A program made the position numbers and the translations under genes. Positions 24,317 through 34,139 of a DNA stretch of 35,545 nt are shown one piece after another; the stretch's first letter is position 1, and every line of letters starts with the position of its first letter. The stretch comes from Leminorella grimontii ATCC 33999 = DSM 5078 (lineage in GTDB: Bacteria; Pseudomonadota; Gammaproteobacteria; Enterobacterales; Enterobacteriaceae), in assembly GCF_000439085.1 (NCBI RefSeq), contig NZ_AUUA01000023.1:1-35545 (forward strand), given 5' to 3'. Under the pieces are notes generated by a model. The model was not told the origin of the DNA. It searched no databases and saw nothing but the letters and a program-made list of their open reading frames with translations.

Positions 24317-27300
24317 ATGCAGGTCAGCAGAAGGCAGTTTTTCCGAATCTGCGCTGGCGGTATGGCAGGTACAACGGCGGCGGTTCTGGGGTTCACCCCG
24401 GGCGCGGCGCTGGCGGAGACGCGCAGCTATAAGCTTTTGCGCGCGAAAGAAACCCGCAATACCTGTACCTACTGTTCGGTGGGGTGTGGGCTGTTAATGT
24501 ACAGCATGGGGGACGGCGCCAAAAACGCCAGAGCCAGCATATTTCATATCGAAGGCGACCCGGACCATCCGGTCAGCCGCGGTGCGCTTTGCCCGAAAGG
24601 CGCAGGGCTTATTGACTATATCAACAGCGACAGCCGTTTGAAGTATCCGGAGTATCGTGCGCCGGGTTCCGACAAGTGGCAGCGCATCAGCTGGAATGAA
24701 GCTTACGAGCGCATTGCCAAGCTGATGAAGGCTGACCGCGACGCTAACTTCCAGGAGAAGAACGCTGACGGCGTTACCGTTAACCGCTGGTTGACCACCG
24801 GCCTGCTTGCCGCCTCTGCGGCCAGTAACGAAAACGGTTTACTCACACAAAAATTTTCGCGGGCGCTCGGCATGCTCGCAGTAGACAACCAGGCGCGCGT
24901 CTGACACGGACCAACGGTAGCAAGTCTTGCTCCAACATTTGGTCGCGGTGCGATGACCAACCACTGGGTGGATATTAAAAACGCCAACCTGGTCGTCGTT
25001 ATGGGCGGCAACGCCGCTGAAGCTCACCCGGTCGGTTTCCGCTGGGCGATGGAAGCGAAAATCCATAACAACGCCAAACTTATCGTTATCGATCCGCGCT
25101 TTACTCGTACGGCGTCCGTGGCTGATTTCTATACGCCGCTGCGCTCCGGGACCGACATTGCGTTTCTGTCGGGCGTGATTCGCTACCTGATGGCGAATAA
25201 CAAGGTTAACGCGGAATACGTCAAACACTATACCAACGCAACGCTGCTGGTAAGGGACGACTTCACCTTTGAAGACGGCCTGTTCAGCGGTTATGACGCA
25301 GAAAAGCGCCAGTACGACAAGACGACCTGGAACTATCAGGTTGACGAGGAAGGCTACGCCAAACGCGACATGACCATGACGGACCCTAGGTGCGTATGGA
25401 ACCTGCTTAAGCAGCACGTCGATCGCTACACGCCGGAAGTCGTCAGCAACGTTTGCGGTACGCCGCAGGAAGACTTCATTAAAGTCTGTGAGCTGATTGC
25501 CGAAACCAGCGCGGTAGATAAAACCACGTCGTTCCTGTACGCATTGGGATGGACGCAGCACTCCGTGGGCGCTCAGAACATCCGTACGATGGCCATGATC
25601 CAGCTTCTGCTGGGCAACATGGGCATGGCGGGCGGCGGCGTTAATGCGCTGCGCGGCCACTCCAACATTCAGGGCTTAACCGACCTTGGCCTGCTGTCGC
25701 AGTCGCTGCCGGGCTACCTGACGCTGCCGTCAGACAAGCAGGCGACGCTGCAAACCTATCTGGACGCCAACACGCCGAAGAAAGGGCTAGCCAACCAGGT
25801 TAACTACTGGGGCAACTATCCGAAATTCTTCGTCAGCCTGATGAAGAGCTTCTACGGCGACAAGGCCCAGAAGGAAAACGACTGGGGCTTTGACTGGCTG
25901 CCGAAGTGGGACGCCGGTTACGACGTTCTGAAGTACTTCACCATGATGGATGAAGGCAAAGTTAACGGCTACATCTGTCAGGGCTTTAACCCAGTGGCGT
26001 CTTTCCCGGACAAGAATAAGGTCGTTCGTTCTCTGTCCAAGCTTAAGTATCTGGTGACTATCGATCCGCTGAGTACCGAAACCGCCGAGTTCTGGCAGAA
26101 CCACGGTAAGCAGAACGACGTCGATCCGTCCAAGATCCAAACGGAAGTGTTCCGCCTGCCTTGCACCTGCTTTGCCGAAGAAGACGGCTCTATCGTCAAC
26201 TCCGGCCGCTGGCTGCAGTGGCACTGGAAGGGCGGCGAAGCGCCGGGCGAAGCGATTACCGACGGTCAAATCCTGGCCGGGCTGCTGTTCAAACTGCGCG
26301 AGCTTTACGCTAAAGACGGCGATAACGCCGTGGGTAAAGAGCCGCTAATGAACATGACCTGGGACTACAAGATGCCGATGCATCCGCAGTCCGAAGAGAT
26401 GGCGAAGGAGTCCAACGGCTATGCGCTGGTGGATATTACCGACGCTACCGGCAAGGTCATCTTGAAGAAGGGCCAGCTGCTCGACAGCTTTGCTCAGCTG
26501 CGCGATGACGGTACGACGTCCAGCGCCTGCTGGATCTACACCGGTAGCTGGACCGAAGCCGGCAACCAGATGGCGCGTCGCGATAACTCCGACCCGTCGG
26601 GCCTCGGCAACACGCTGGCCTGGTCCTGGGCGTGGCCGCTTAACCGCCGTATCCTGTACAACCGCGCTTCTGCGGATATGCAGGGCAAGCCGTGGGATCC
26701 AAAGCGCAAGCTCATCGAGTGGGATGGCGCCAAGTGGACCGGTATCGACGTTCCGGACTTCAGCGCAGCGCCTCCGGGCAGCGACGTGATGCCGTTTATC
26801 ATGCAGAACGAGGGCTTAGGTCGCCTGTTCGCCGTGGATAAGATGGCTGAAGGTCCGTTCCCGGAACACTACGAGCCGTTTGAAACGCCGCTGGGCACCA
26901 ACCCGCTGCATGAAAAAGTGGTGTCTAACCCGGCAGCCCGCGTGTTCAAGGCTGACTTGGACAATATGGGCAGCTCGAAGGACTTCCCGTACGTGGGCAC
27001 CACCTATCGTCTGACGGAGCACTTCCACTTCTGGACCAAGCACTCGCTGCTTAACGCGATTACGCAGCCCGAGCAGTTCGTCGAAATCGGCGAAGGTCTG
27101 GCGAAGGCGAAGGGCATCGTTCAGGGCGATACGGTGAAGGTCAGCTCCCAGCGCGGCTACATCGAAGCCAAGGCGGTAGTGACCAAGCGTATTCGCACGC
27201 TGAAGGTTCATGGCCAAGACGTGGAAACTGTCGGCATTCCGATCCACTGGGGCTTTGTCGGCGCGGCTCGCAAGGGCTTCCTCGCCAATACCCTGACGCC

Positions 27301-27370
27301 GTTTGTCGGCGACGCCAACACGCAGACGCCGGAGTACAAGGCGTTCCTGGTTAACGTAGAAAAGGTGTAA
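24317..27370 (+). CDS. fdoG: Formate dehydrogenase-O major subunit, selenocysteine protein
   Basis: The molybdenum-bis-MGD catalytic subunit that oxidises formate in the periplasm. Two open stretches (24317-24904 and onward) are one gene: the in-frame TGA at 24902 encodes selenocysteine in the conserved NQARV-U-HGPTVA context and a SECIS hairpin follows it. With Sec read through it is 1017 residues (FdoG 1016, FdnG 1015). A Tat signal (SRRQFFRICAGGMAG) and the [4Fe-4S] motif CTYCSVGCGLLMYS lie at the N-terminus. Adjacent to fdhD, as E. coli fdoG is; several segments (WIYTGSWTEAGNQMARRDNSDPSGLGNTL, split here for reference) read closer to FdoG than FdnG. Operon fdoGHI. Confidence 0.96.
24902..24944 (+). 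promoter_or_regulatory. Selenocysteine UGA codon and SECIS element
   Basis: Directly after the TGA, GACCAA (24909-24914) pairs with TTGGTC (24939-24944) as the lower stem. AGCAA (24919-24923) pairs with TTGCT (24927-24931) as the upper stem, leaving a three-base GTC loop. This is the bacterial SECIS design that binds SelB within about 40 nt of the UGA, with a GU-containing apical loop as in E. coli fdhF. Confidence 0.93.
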
Positions 27371-27382
27371 CGGAGAGAAAAT

Positions 27383-28276
27383 ATGTCAATGCAATCTCAA
27401 GACATTATTAAGCGTTCCGCCACCAACTCGCTGACGCCGCCTCCTCAGGCGCGTCATCACCAGGAAGAAGTGGCGAAACTGATTGACGTCACTACCTGTA
27501 TTGGCTGTAAGGCCTGTCAGGTAGCCTGTTCCGAGTGGAACGACATTCGCGATGAAGTGGGCCATAACGTCGGGGTTTACGATAACCCCGCCGATTTGAG
27601 CGCCAAGTCGTGGACGGTGATGCGTTATTCCGAAGTGGAAGAGAACGGCAAGCTGGAGTGGCTTATCCGCAAGGATGGCTGTATGCACTGTAGCGATCCG
27701 GGCTGCCTGAAGGCCTGCCCGTCCGCAGGCGCTATCATTCAGTACGCTAACGGCATCGTGGACTTCCAGTCCGAGCACTGTATCGGCTGCGGTTACTGTA
27801 TCGCCGGCTGTCCGTTCAACGTTCCGCGTTTGAACAAAGAGGACAACCGGGTTTACAAGTGCACCCTGTGCGTTGACCGCGTTACCGTCGGTCAGGAACC
27901 GGCCTGCGTGAAGACCTGCCCGACCGGCGCTATTCACTTCGGTACCAAAGAAGCGATGAAGCAGCTGGCGCAAGAGCGGATCGCTGAGCTGAAGGGGCGT
28001 GGCTACGAGAACGCGGGTCTTTACGATCCGCAGGGCGTCGGCGGTACGCACGTGATGTACGTGCTGCACCATGCCGACCGGCCTGAGCTGTACCACAATT
28101 TGCCGAAGGATCCGGTCATCAGCCCGGTCGTCGGCTTCTGGAAAGGCATTCTCAAGCCGCTGTCTGCCGCCGCGTTTATCGCCACCTTCACCGGCCTTAT
28201 CTATCACTACGTAGGTATGGGACCGAACAAGGTCGATGAAGACGAGGACGAGGAGGAACATCATGAAGCCAAATAA
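27383..28276 (+). CDS. fdoH: Formate dehydrogenase-O iron-sulfur subunit
   Basis: A 297-residue subunit (E. coli 300) with sixteen cysteines for four [4Fe-4S] clusters: [35 protein letters not shown], and CTLC with CVKTC. A single C-terminal transmembrane helix ([19 protein letters not shown], near 262-280) anchors it to the inner membrane, followed by an acidic tail. It passes electrons from FdoG to FdoI. It starts 12 bp after fdoG, and its 3' end overlaps fdoI. Confidence 0.96.
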   Translation: MSMQSQDIIKRSATNSLTPPPQARHHQEEVAKLIDVTTCIGCKACQVACSEWNDIRDEVGHNVGVYDNPADLSAKSWTVMRYSEVEENGKLEWLIRKDGCMHCSDPGCLKACPSAGAIIQYANGIVDFQSEHCIGCGYCIAGCPFNVPRLNKEDNRVYKCTLCVDRVTVGQEPACVKTCPTGAIHFGTKEAMKQLAQERIAELKGRGYENAGLYDPQGVGGTHVMYVLHHADRPELYHNLPKDPVISPVVGFWKGILKPLSAAAFIATFTGLIYHYVGMGPNKVDEDEDEEEHHEAK

Positions 28277-28904
28277 GATGATTAAGCGTAACTCGTTCAT
28301 CGACAGGGCGTGCCACTGGACCGTTGTCATCTGCTTTTTCCTGGTGGCGCTGTCCGGTATCGCGATGTTCTTCCCGACGCTGAGCTGGCTGACCCAGACG
28401 TTCGGTACGCCGCAGATGGGGCGCATCCTGCACCCGTTCTTTGGCGTACTGATCTTCTTTGTGCTGATCCTGATGTTCTTCCGCTTCGTGAAGCACAACA
28501 TTCCGAAGAAAGAAGATATCTCCTGGTTCATCCACATCGTTGAGGTTCTGAAGGGCAACGAGCATAAGGTCGCGGACGTGGGTAAATACAACCCCGGTCA
28601 AAAGGCGATGTTCTGGAGCATCATGAGCCTGATCCTGGTGCTGCTGGTGACCGGCGTCGTTATCTGGCGTCCGTACTTTGCTCACCTGTTCCCGATGTGG
28701 GCTATTCGCATGTGCCTGATGATCCACGCGGTGGCGGCCATTGTGCTTATCCACGCGATTTTGGTTCACATGTATATGGCGTTCTGGGTGAAGGGCTCCA
28801 TTACCGGCATGATCGAAGGCAAGGTCAGCCGCAAGTGGGCGCAAAAGCACCACCCGCGCTGGTACCGTGAGGTCGTAGCGAAGGAAGAGAAAGAAAACAA
28901 GTAG
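28263..28904 (+). CDS. fdoI: Formate dehydrogenase-O cytochrome b556 subunit
   Basis: A 213-residue inner-membrane diheme cytochrome b (E. coli FdoI 211) that passes electrons from FdoH to quinone. Four transmembrane helices are visible. Heme-ligand candidates are His in [12 protein letters not shown], the HPFFGV helix start, and histidines in [18 protein letters not shown]. The ATG at 28263 lies inside the end of fdoH (14-bp overlap) with GAGGAGGAA ahead of it. Last gene of the operon; fdhE does not follow. Confidence 0.96.
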   Translation: MKPNKMIKRNSFIDRACHWTVVICFFLVALSGIAMFFPTLSWLTQTFGTPQMGRILHPFFGVLIFFVLILMFFRFVKHNIPKKEDISWFIHIVEVLKGNEHKVADVGKYNPGQKAMFWSIMSLILVLLVTGVVIWRPYFAHLFPMWAIRMCLMIHAVAAIVLIHAILVHMYMAFWVKGSITGMIEGKVSRKWAQKHHPRWYREVVAKEEKENK

Positions 28905-28927
28905 CGGCTGTCTATCGTGGCATCGTG

Positions 28928-28961
28928 AAAAAAGCGGCGGGGAGATCCTCGCCGCTTTTTT
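28928..28961 (+). terminator. fdoGHI terminator
   Basis: A 9-bp stem GCGGCGGGG / CCTCGCCGC (one wobble) extended by six A-T pairs, with a four-base loop and a T-run, 24 bp after fdoI. Confidence 0.92.
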
Positions 28962-29466
28962 ATTGCCGATCGAAAGATAAAACGTGTCCATCTGAAATAA
29001 ATCATTATTTTAGAGTTTGTAGATAATTTTATATGATGGTCTTTATATTAAAGGAAAACGCTCAAGTGATTGTTGAATACGAAAATAAAGCAACTCGCCG
29101 TCAGCCGTAATTTTCGAATTGTCGAGCGCAATGCTTTCGAGGTTGGTTTTATTGCCAGATGTATCATTCTACGTATAGAGTTATCTGTCGTAGGCCCCCG
29201 GTGTTTTTTGACGGCAGAACAGATTGCGCGTTGAGAACCGCGTCAGCTTAGGGCATTTAGCCAGCTCGGTAATGTGTCATTTGAGTTTTTCTTGTCTATA
29301 ATTATTTTATTTCTGTTATTGTAAAATAAATAATTACATAATCTGAATTACGGTCTTGTTTCCATATCAATATAATTGGATGAGATAATATTTCTCTATT
29401 GTAATGCCTTATTAGAATCAAAGGGATATTTAGCCATTGGCTTAATTGAAAAGGAATCATCACTTT
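28962..29466. other. Gene-free AT-rich interval before the autotransporter
   Basis: About 500 bp with no gene I can support. A TATAAT hexamer at 29297-29302 could be a -10 for the downstream autotransporter, but no good -35 pairs with it. A 25-codon reading frame at 29033-29110 has no known relatives that I recognise. AAAAGGA at 29449-29455 is the probable ribosome site of the next gene. Confidence 0.5.
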
Positions 29467-32400
29467 ATGATAAAGGTCATTTCTTCCACGGCGACGCTCG
29501 CCGGCCGTTTTTTATTAAAGCCGCTCTGTTTTCTGAGCTGGTCGCTGTATGCGGCCGACGGCTTTGCAATAACTGTTGCCTGGCAGGAAAGCAGCGGCCA
29601 GACGCAAACCATCACGAACGAAACCAGCAGCGGCGCAGACGTCGTTTTTTGGGTCGACGGTGAAAACAGCGTGATTAACGCCAGCCAAATTGTTGCGGAA
29701 GCCCAAGCTAACTTCGTTGCTGATATCGTCCGCGTATACGACCAGGGCACGTTGAATATTTCCGATAGTACCCTTATTGGACACTCAGGCGACACGTTTG
29801 AAGTGGATACGCAGGGCAGCCTTACGTTGAATAACGTGACGGTGCACAGTGAGGGGGGAAATCTTAATGGGCTCTTCAATATCGTAGGTAACGGTAGCGT
29901 AGTTGTTAATGGCGGCAGCATTACGGCAGACGGTGAGCTGCTTGATATGGTGGACGGTAGGGTCTCCTTTACTGACATGACCATTACGGCACTGAGAGGG
30001 GGATATATACAAGGAAATTCCTCGTTGACGCTGTCAGGCGTCAATTTAATCACTCAAAATTACGGTGTTGCCATTGGTGCGGATAGTGAAGCGACAATTA
30101 TCAATTCAACTATCCATTCCGGTGATAGCTATAGCGGCGTGTTAAGCGTTGGTACAGTAAGTATCGTTAATACTCACATTGATGGCGGCGGTAATGGTGG
30201 ATACGCTTTTGCTCTGTCAACTTATGGTTCGGGGGTGATTGACGGCGATAGTGTTTATATTACCCACAGTAATTCTTATCAGGGTGTGGGAGCTTGGACT
30301 GAGAGCGGTACGATTACGCTGCGTAACAGCAGCATCGATCTGCAAAACGGTGAACTGTCCGCGGGCGTTTTTGCGCTGGGTTCATTATCGGATAGTCCGA
30401 TACTCCTTGAGCTGTCAGACTCAAGCGTCAACGTCAGCGGCACGAACGTCTTTGGTGTCGTATCTGCTGTGCAGGACGGTAATACCAGTTTACCCAACGT
30501 CATATTGACCAATACTGACGTTACGATGCAGGGTGAGCGGGCCTATGCTTACAACGCCTCAGGCCTCGGCGCCAGTTTAACGATTACCGGCGGCGGCGCG
30601 ACGACCGATGGCAGCAATGCGTATGGCCTAAAGCTGCGCGATCGGGCCAGCGTCACGGTGATCGGCACATCTATTTCTACGGCAGGCGCAGATTCGTCGG
30701 CTATCTATACAAGTTATGAAGCGCAGAGTACCGGCAACGCACTAACCGTTGACAGCAGTGCGATCGCCGCACGCGATGCGGCCGTCGTTAAGGCGACCGG
30801 CGACCTTACGCTGAATCTTACCAACGGCACCACGCTGAACGCACAAAACGGCAACGCGGCGATATTAGCCTCCGATGGGTATGATATCGGTTTCAGCTTC
30901 GTAACTCCCGTTCCGGACGTTTATACTCCAGCAGGCAGCGTCGTGGTGAATGCCGACGCATCGACTATTAACGGCGACGTGATACAGAGCAGCAGCGACG
31001 GCAGCGGCTCACTGGCGCTGAGCCTGAAAAACGGTTCGGCGTGGCAGGGAGCGGCGAAGAACGTTAGCCAGATAGAGATTGACGACGCCAGCCAGTGGCT
31101 GGTTAACGGCGATTCCTCGTTTGGCGCGCTGAACAACACCGGTCTGGTGAAGGTTGATTCTTCTGTCGTGTTGACCGGCGCCGTTAACAATGCGGGAGCG
31201 ATTGTATATTCCTCGCCCGCCGCTGGCGGCGCGTTCCGCACGCTGACTGTCAACGGCGATTACCATGGTAACGGTCAGCTGTTAATGAACGTAGCGCTCG
31301 GCGGCGATGATTCTCCGAGCGACAGGCTGGTGGTCAACGGCGACACTTCCGGTACGACCAGCGTGCATATCAACAACGTCGGCGGGCTGGGGGCACAAAC
31401 CGTCAACGGCATTGAAGTGATTGACGTTAACGGCGCATCGAGCGGCGTGTTTACCCAGAGTAATCAGGTGCAGGCCGGGCTGTACGAGTACCGTCTGTAT
31501 CAGGACGCGAACAGCGGCGACTGGTATTTGCGCTCGCAGGCGTCTGGCCCGGAGCCGGTCACACCCCAGTATCGCGCGGATACCGGCGCCTACCTTGGCA
31601 ACCAGTGGATGGCGCGCAGCCTGCAGATGCAGTCCCTCTACGATCGCGAAGGCAGCCAGCTTCGCTCTGACGACGGCAGCGTGTGGATGCGGTTTAAGTC
31701 TGGTGCGGCCGACTCTACGGCGGCGAGCGGCTATGTTGATATCGACAGCCGCTATTCCCAGATCCAGCTCGGCGGCGACGTTTTGGCATGGCGCTACGGC
31801 GAACAGAGCCTGGACGTCGGCCTGATGGGCAGCTATATCACCGCGGATACCGACAGTACGGGCAACCGGGGCGCCGACGGCAGCCGGTTTAGCGCCTCCG
31901 GTCACGTCGACGGTTATAATCTTGGCGTTTACGCCACCTGGTTTGCCGACGCGCAGGCTCATCGGGGCATGTACGTCGACAGCTGGTATCAGTACGGCAT
32001 GTACGATAACTCGGTGGATAACGGCGACGCAGGCTCCACCCGCTATGACTCAACGGCCAACGCCGCCTCGCTGGAGGTCGGCTATCGTTACGACATTGCG
32101 CTCAATAGCGGTAATTCAATAGGCCTGACGCCGCAGGCGCAGGCCGTTTGGCAGAACTACAGCGCTGACGGCGTGAAAGACGGTAACGGTTCGCGTATCG
32201 ACGGCCAGAACGGCGACGATTGGACCACCCGCCTCGGTCTGAGAGTAGACGGTCGGCTGCGCAAGGACGCCAACGTCATTCAGCCGTTTGTCGAAGCCAG
32301 CTGGCTGCACGCCAGCGACGGGACAACGGTGTCTTTCGATAATGCTCAAACGAGGCAGGAAATGCCGTCCGATCGGGCGGAGCTGAAAGTGGGCATACAG

Positions 32401-32508
32401 GCGAATATCGGCAGTCGGTTAAGCGTCACTGCTCAAGCCTCGGGCCAGAAGGGCAGCCACGGCTACGGCGATGCCAACTTCGGCCTGAACGTGCGCTACG
32501 GTTGGTAA
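29467..32508 (+). CDS. AIDA/pertactin-type autotransporter adhesin (type Va)
   Basis: A 1013-residue outer-membrane autotransporter. The ATG at 29467 follows AAAAGGA by 11 bases; a TTG at 29446 is a weaker option. A signal peptide ends near residue 34 (DGFA). The passenger (about 35-660) is a low-complexity beta-helix rich in Asn, Ser, Gly, Thr and Val with recurring SLTLNNVTV- and SIVNTHIDG-type strands, and ends in a pertactin-like LVVNGDTSGTTSVHINNVGG autochaperone segment. From about residue 700 the QYRADTGAYLGNQWMARSLQ segment opens the 12-strand barrel, which ends VRYGW. No cysteines appear in the mature part. Likely surface adhesion or biofilm; receptor unknown. It starts the adhesion region. 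Confidence 0.9.
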   Translation: MIKVISSTATLAGRFLLKPLCFLSWSLYAADGFAITVAWQESSGQTQTITNETSSGADVVFWVDGENSVINASQIVAEAQANFVADIVRVYDQGTLNISDSTLIGHSGDTFEVDTQGSLTLNNVTVHSEGGNLNGLFNIVGNGSVVVNGGSITADGELLDMVDGRVSFTDMTITALRGGYIQGNSSLTLSGVNLITQNYGVAIGADSEATIINSTIHSGDSYSGVLSVGTVSIVNTHIDGGGNGGYAFALSTYGSGVIDGDSVYITHSNSYQGVGAWTESGTITLRNSSIDLQNGELSAGVFALGSLSDSPILLELSDSSVNVSGTNVFGVVSAVQDGNTSLPNVILTNTDVTMQGERAYAYNASGLGASLTITGGGATTDGSNAYGLKLRDRASVTVIGTSISTAGADSSAIYTSYEAQSTGNALTVDSSAIAARDAAVVKATGDLTLNLTNGTTLNAQNGNAAILASDGYDIGFSFVTPVPDVYTPAGSVVVNADASTINGDVIQSSSDGSGSLALSLKNGSAWQGAAKNVSQIEIDDASQWLVNGDSSFGALNNTGLVKVDSSVVLTGAVNNAGAIVYSSPAAGGAFRTLTVNGDYHGNGQLLMNVALGGDDSPSDRLVVNGDTSGTTSVHINNVGGLGAQTVNGIEVIDVNGASSGVFTQSNQVQAGLYEYRLYQDANSGDWYLRSQASGPEPVTPQYRADTGAYLGNQWMARSLQMQSLYDREGSQLRSDDGSVWMRFKSGAADSTAASGYVDIDSRYSQIQLGGDVLAWRYGEQSLDVGLMGSYITADTDSTGNRGADGSRFSASGHVDGYNLGVYATWFADAQAHRGMYVDSWYQYGMYDNSVDNGDAGSTRYDSTANAASLEVGYRYDIALNSGNSIGLTPQAQAVWQNYSADGVKDGNGSRIDGQNGDDWTTRLGLRVDGRLRKDANVIQPFVEASWLHASDGTTVSFDNAQTRQEMPSDRAELKVGIQANIGSRLSVTAQASGQKGSHGYGDANFGLNVRYGW

Positions 32509-32712
32509 ACGGTATATTCCCTCGGCAGAGGTAAGCCTTTGTCGGGGGATGCGTCAGGCGGCGCTAGCTGCCCATCTCTGACAGGTCGATTTTTACCGCG
32601 CAACATTTCTTCATTTCCTCACTGCCCTCACATTTTTCCGCAAAGAAGTTGTTTATCGTTCACGCAAAATCCATCGAGTCTACGCATCCGTTACACAGGC
32701 AGTGAAAATAAA

Positions 32713-33129
32713 ATGAAATGGAAACGTTTAACCTGTTTTCTTTTGGCTATGAGCGCCTCAGCGGCGCTGTTTGGCTGCAAACCGTCCGAATCTGAGCTGG
32801 AACAGCGCGCCGTAGAACAATTCAGAACCAAGCTCGCCGCCGCGCAATATCATGAAATTTACCTGGCCTCTTCCGATATGCTGAGGAAAAAGCTGACGGA
32901 AGTGCAGCTGGCCGAAATGCTGGAAGCGACGAAGCTCGACTTAGGCTCCTATCAAAGCGCGAATTTACGCGATCGTGAGCTAACGACCTATGCAAAAGGG
33001 CTAAGGCTCGTCAGGCTAACCTATGGCTCTGCTTTTTCCAAGCGTTCCGGTATCGAAGAAGGGTTTGCCTTTGAAAAAACTCATCGAGGCCTGAAGCTTG
33101 CGGGATATTGGTATAAAAATGCAAATTGA
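32713..33129 (+). CDS. Small predicted lipoprotein of unknown function
   Basis: A 138-residue protein with a lipoprotein signal: MKWKRLTC, a hydrophobic run, and lipobox LFGC with Cys22 followed by Lys-Pro. The mature part has a charged helix (ESELEQRAVEQFRTKLAA), then YHEIYLASSDMLRKKLTEVQLAEMLE and several beta-strand-like segments ending LAGYWYKNAN. That helix-then-sheet outline resembles small NTF2-like (DUF4019/DUF3887-type) lipoproteins, a fold guess only. The frame is open 58 codons upstream but the lipoprotein signal decides the start. The ribosome site is weak. It sits between two adhesin genes. Confidence 0.75.
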   Translation: MKWKRLTCFLLAMSASAALFGCKPSESELEQRAVEQFRTKLAAAQYHEIYLASSDMLRKKLTEVQLAEMLEATKLDLGSYQSANLRDRELTTYAKGLRLVRLTYGSAFSKRSGIEEGFAFEKTHRGLKLAGYWYKNAN

Positions 33130-34139
33130 TGCCTATTGACAGCATGGTCGATCTTTTTTGCTGAAAAATTGGTAATATAGATATTTAATTCTAAGTGTAT
33201 CGTTTTTTTCTCATAGTAGTAGTATTTCATCGCGTATAAAGTGAGCCTTTTTTAATATGGCCTTGCTCCTGTTGTTAATGGTTTGGGATATGATTCTAAG
33301 CCCATACTTATTTTCTTTAATTTTTCTTAATCAGTGTAAATCATTAGTCTATTCCTACGGGTGTTCTGCTTGTCTTTGAGCTTTTGAGGCTATTGACTCT
33401 AAGGTCTATAACGGAGTAAACGGTGGTGTATATTTATTCATTAGCTTATTAAATGTTAGTAATGGTCGTGCCGCTAACTTGTCAAAGTATGGTGGTGTAA
33501 ATTTTGGAGGGCTTAAGATAGCTATAGATTAGTTAATTAGAACTTTTATATGAACTTTAATCAACTCGAAGTATGGATGGGGTTTATCTACTTGTTAGTG
33601 TTGTTTGTGTAATTAATCATCTTTATTGATGAGGGGGGGTCGTAGAAAATTCCATTTATATCAATAATATATAAAATATTTCCTTTCTTGGTATTTTCAT
33701 GTTATCAGATCAAATGAATTGGCGATGATTTGTTTTTTATATGGTTATACAGGTTGTGGTTACTTTGTTTCTTAAAATAACGTTGGAAGTTTGTTTTTAA
33801 TACTCCTTGAAAATAATTTAATCTAAATATGGACTTTAAATTATTGAATATTATTTTTTGTTATTTTCTGTTTTTGTATTGCATCTCCCAAGATTTTTAG
33901 TTTTTTATGCTAAAAATATTTAAATTATCAGAATTCGAGTTGATTGTTTGATCTTATAGCGATCTATTATTGGTGTTAATGGGTTTTTTTGTCATATAAT
34001 CTCAAGGATTATTTATATTTATTTATTAATTTTTTTTGGTTTTTTCTTATTAAATCAACGTCTAGCTAAGCAAGTGCTCAGTATATTTAGTTGGTGTTCC
34101 TCTGAGAATGGAGCTAGAGAATAAAGGAGCTATTCTAAA
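33130..34139. other. About 1 kb of very AT-rich non-coding DNA before the giant adhesin
   Basis: No gene-length frame on either strand. The composition is strikingly A+T-rich with many T-runs, unlike the GC-rich genes on either side. It would be an expected binding zone for H-NS-type silencers and probably contains the adhesin promoter and a long leader. The longest thing I could read is a 20-codon frame at 33550-33612 without a ribosome site. AAAGGAG at 34123-34129 serves the adhesin. Confidence 0.7.

Noticed and set aside
24317-24904. Separate 195-residue gene or a nonsense-mutated formate dehydrogenase
   Set aside because: The TGA is in the conserved selenocysteine context and followed by a SECIS hairpin; both halves match one FdoG/FdnG protein.
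29033-29110. 25-codon reading frame after fdoI
   Set aside because: No convincing ribosome site, no recognisable family, and within AT-rich DNA where such frames arise by chance.
33550-33612. 20-codon hydrophobic peptide frame in the AT-rich leader
   Set aside because: No ribosome site ahead of it; a hydrophobic short frame is expected by chance in T-rich DNA.
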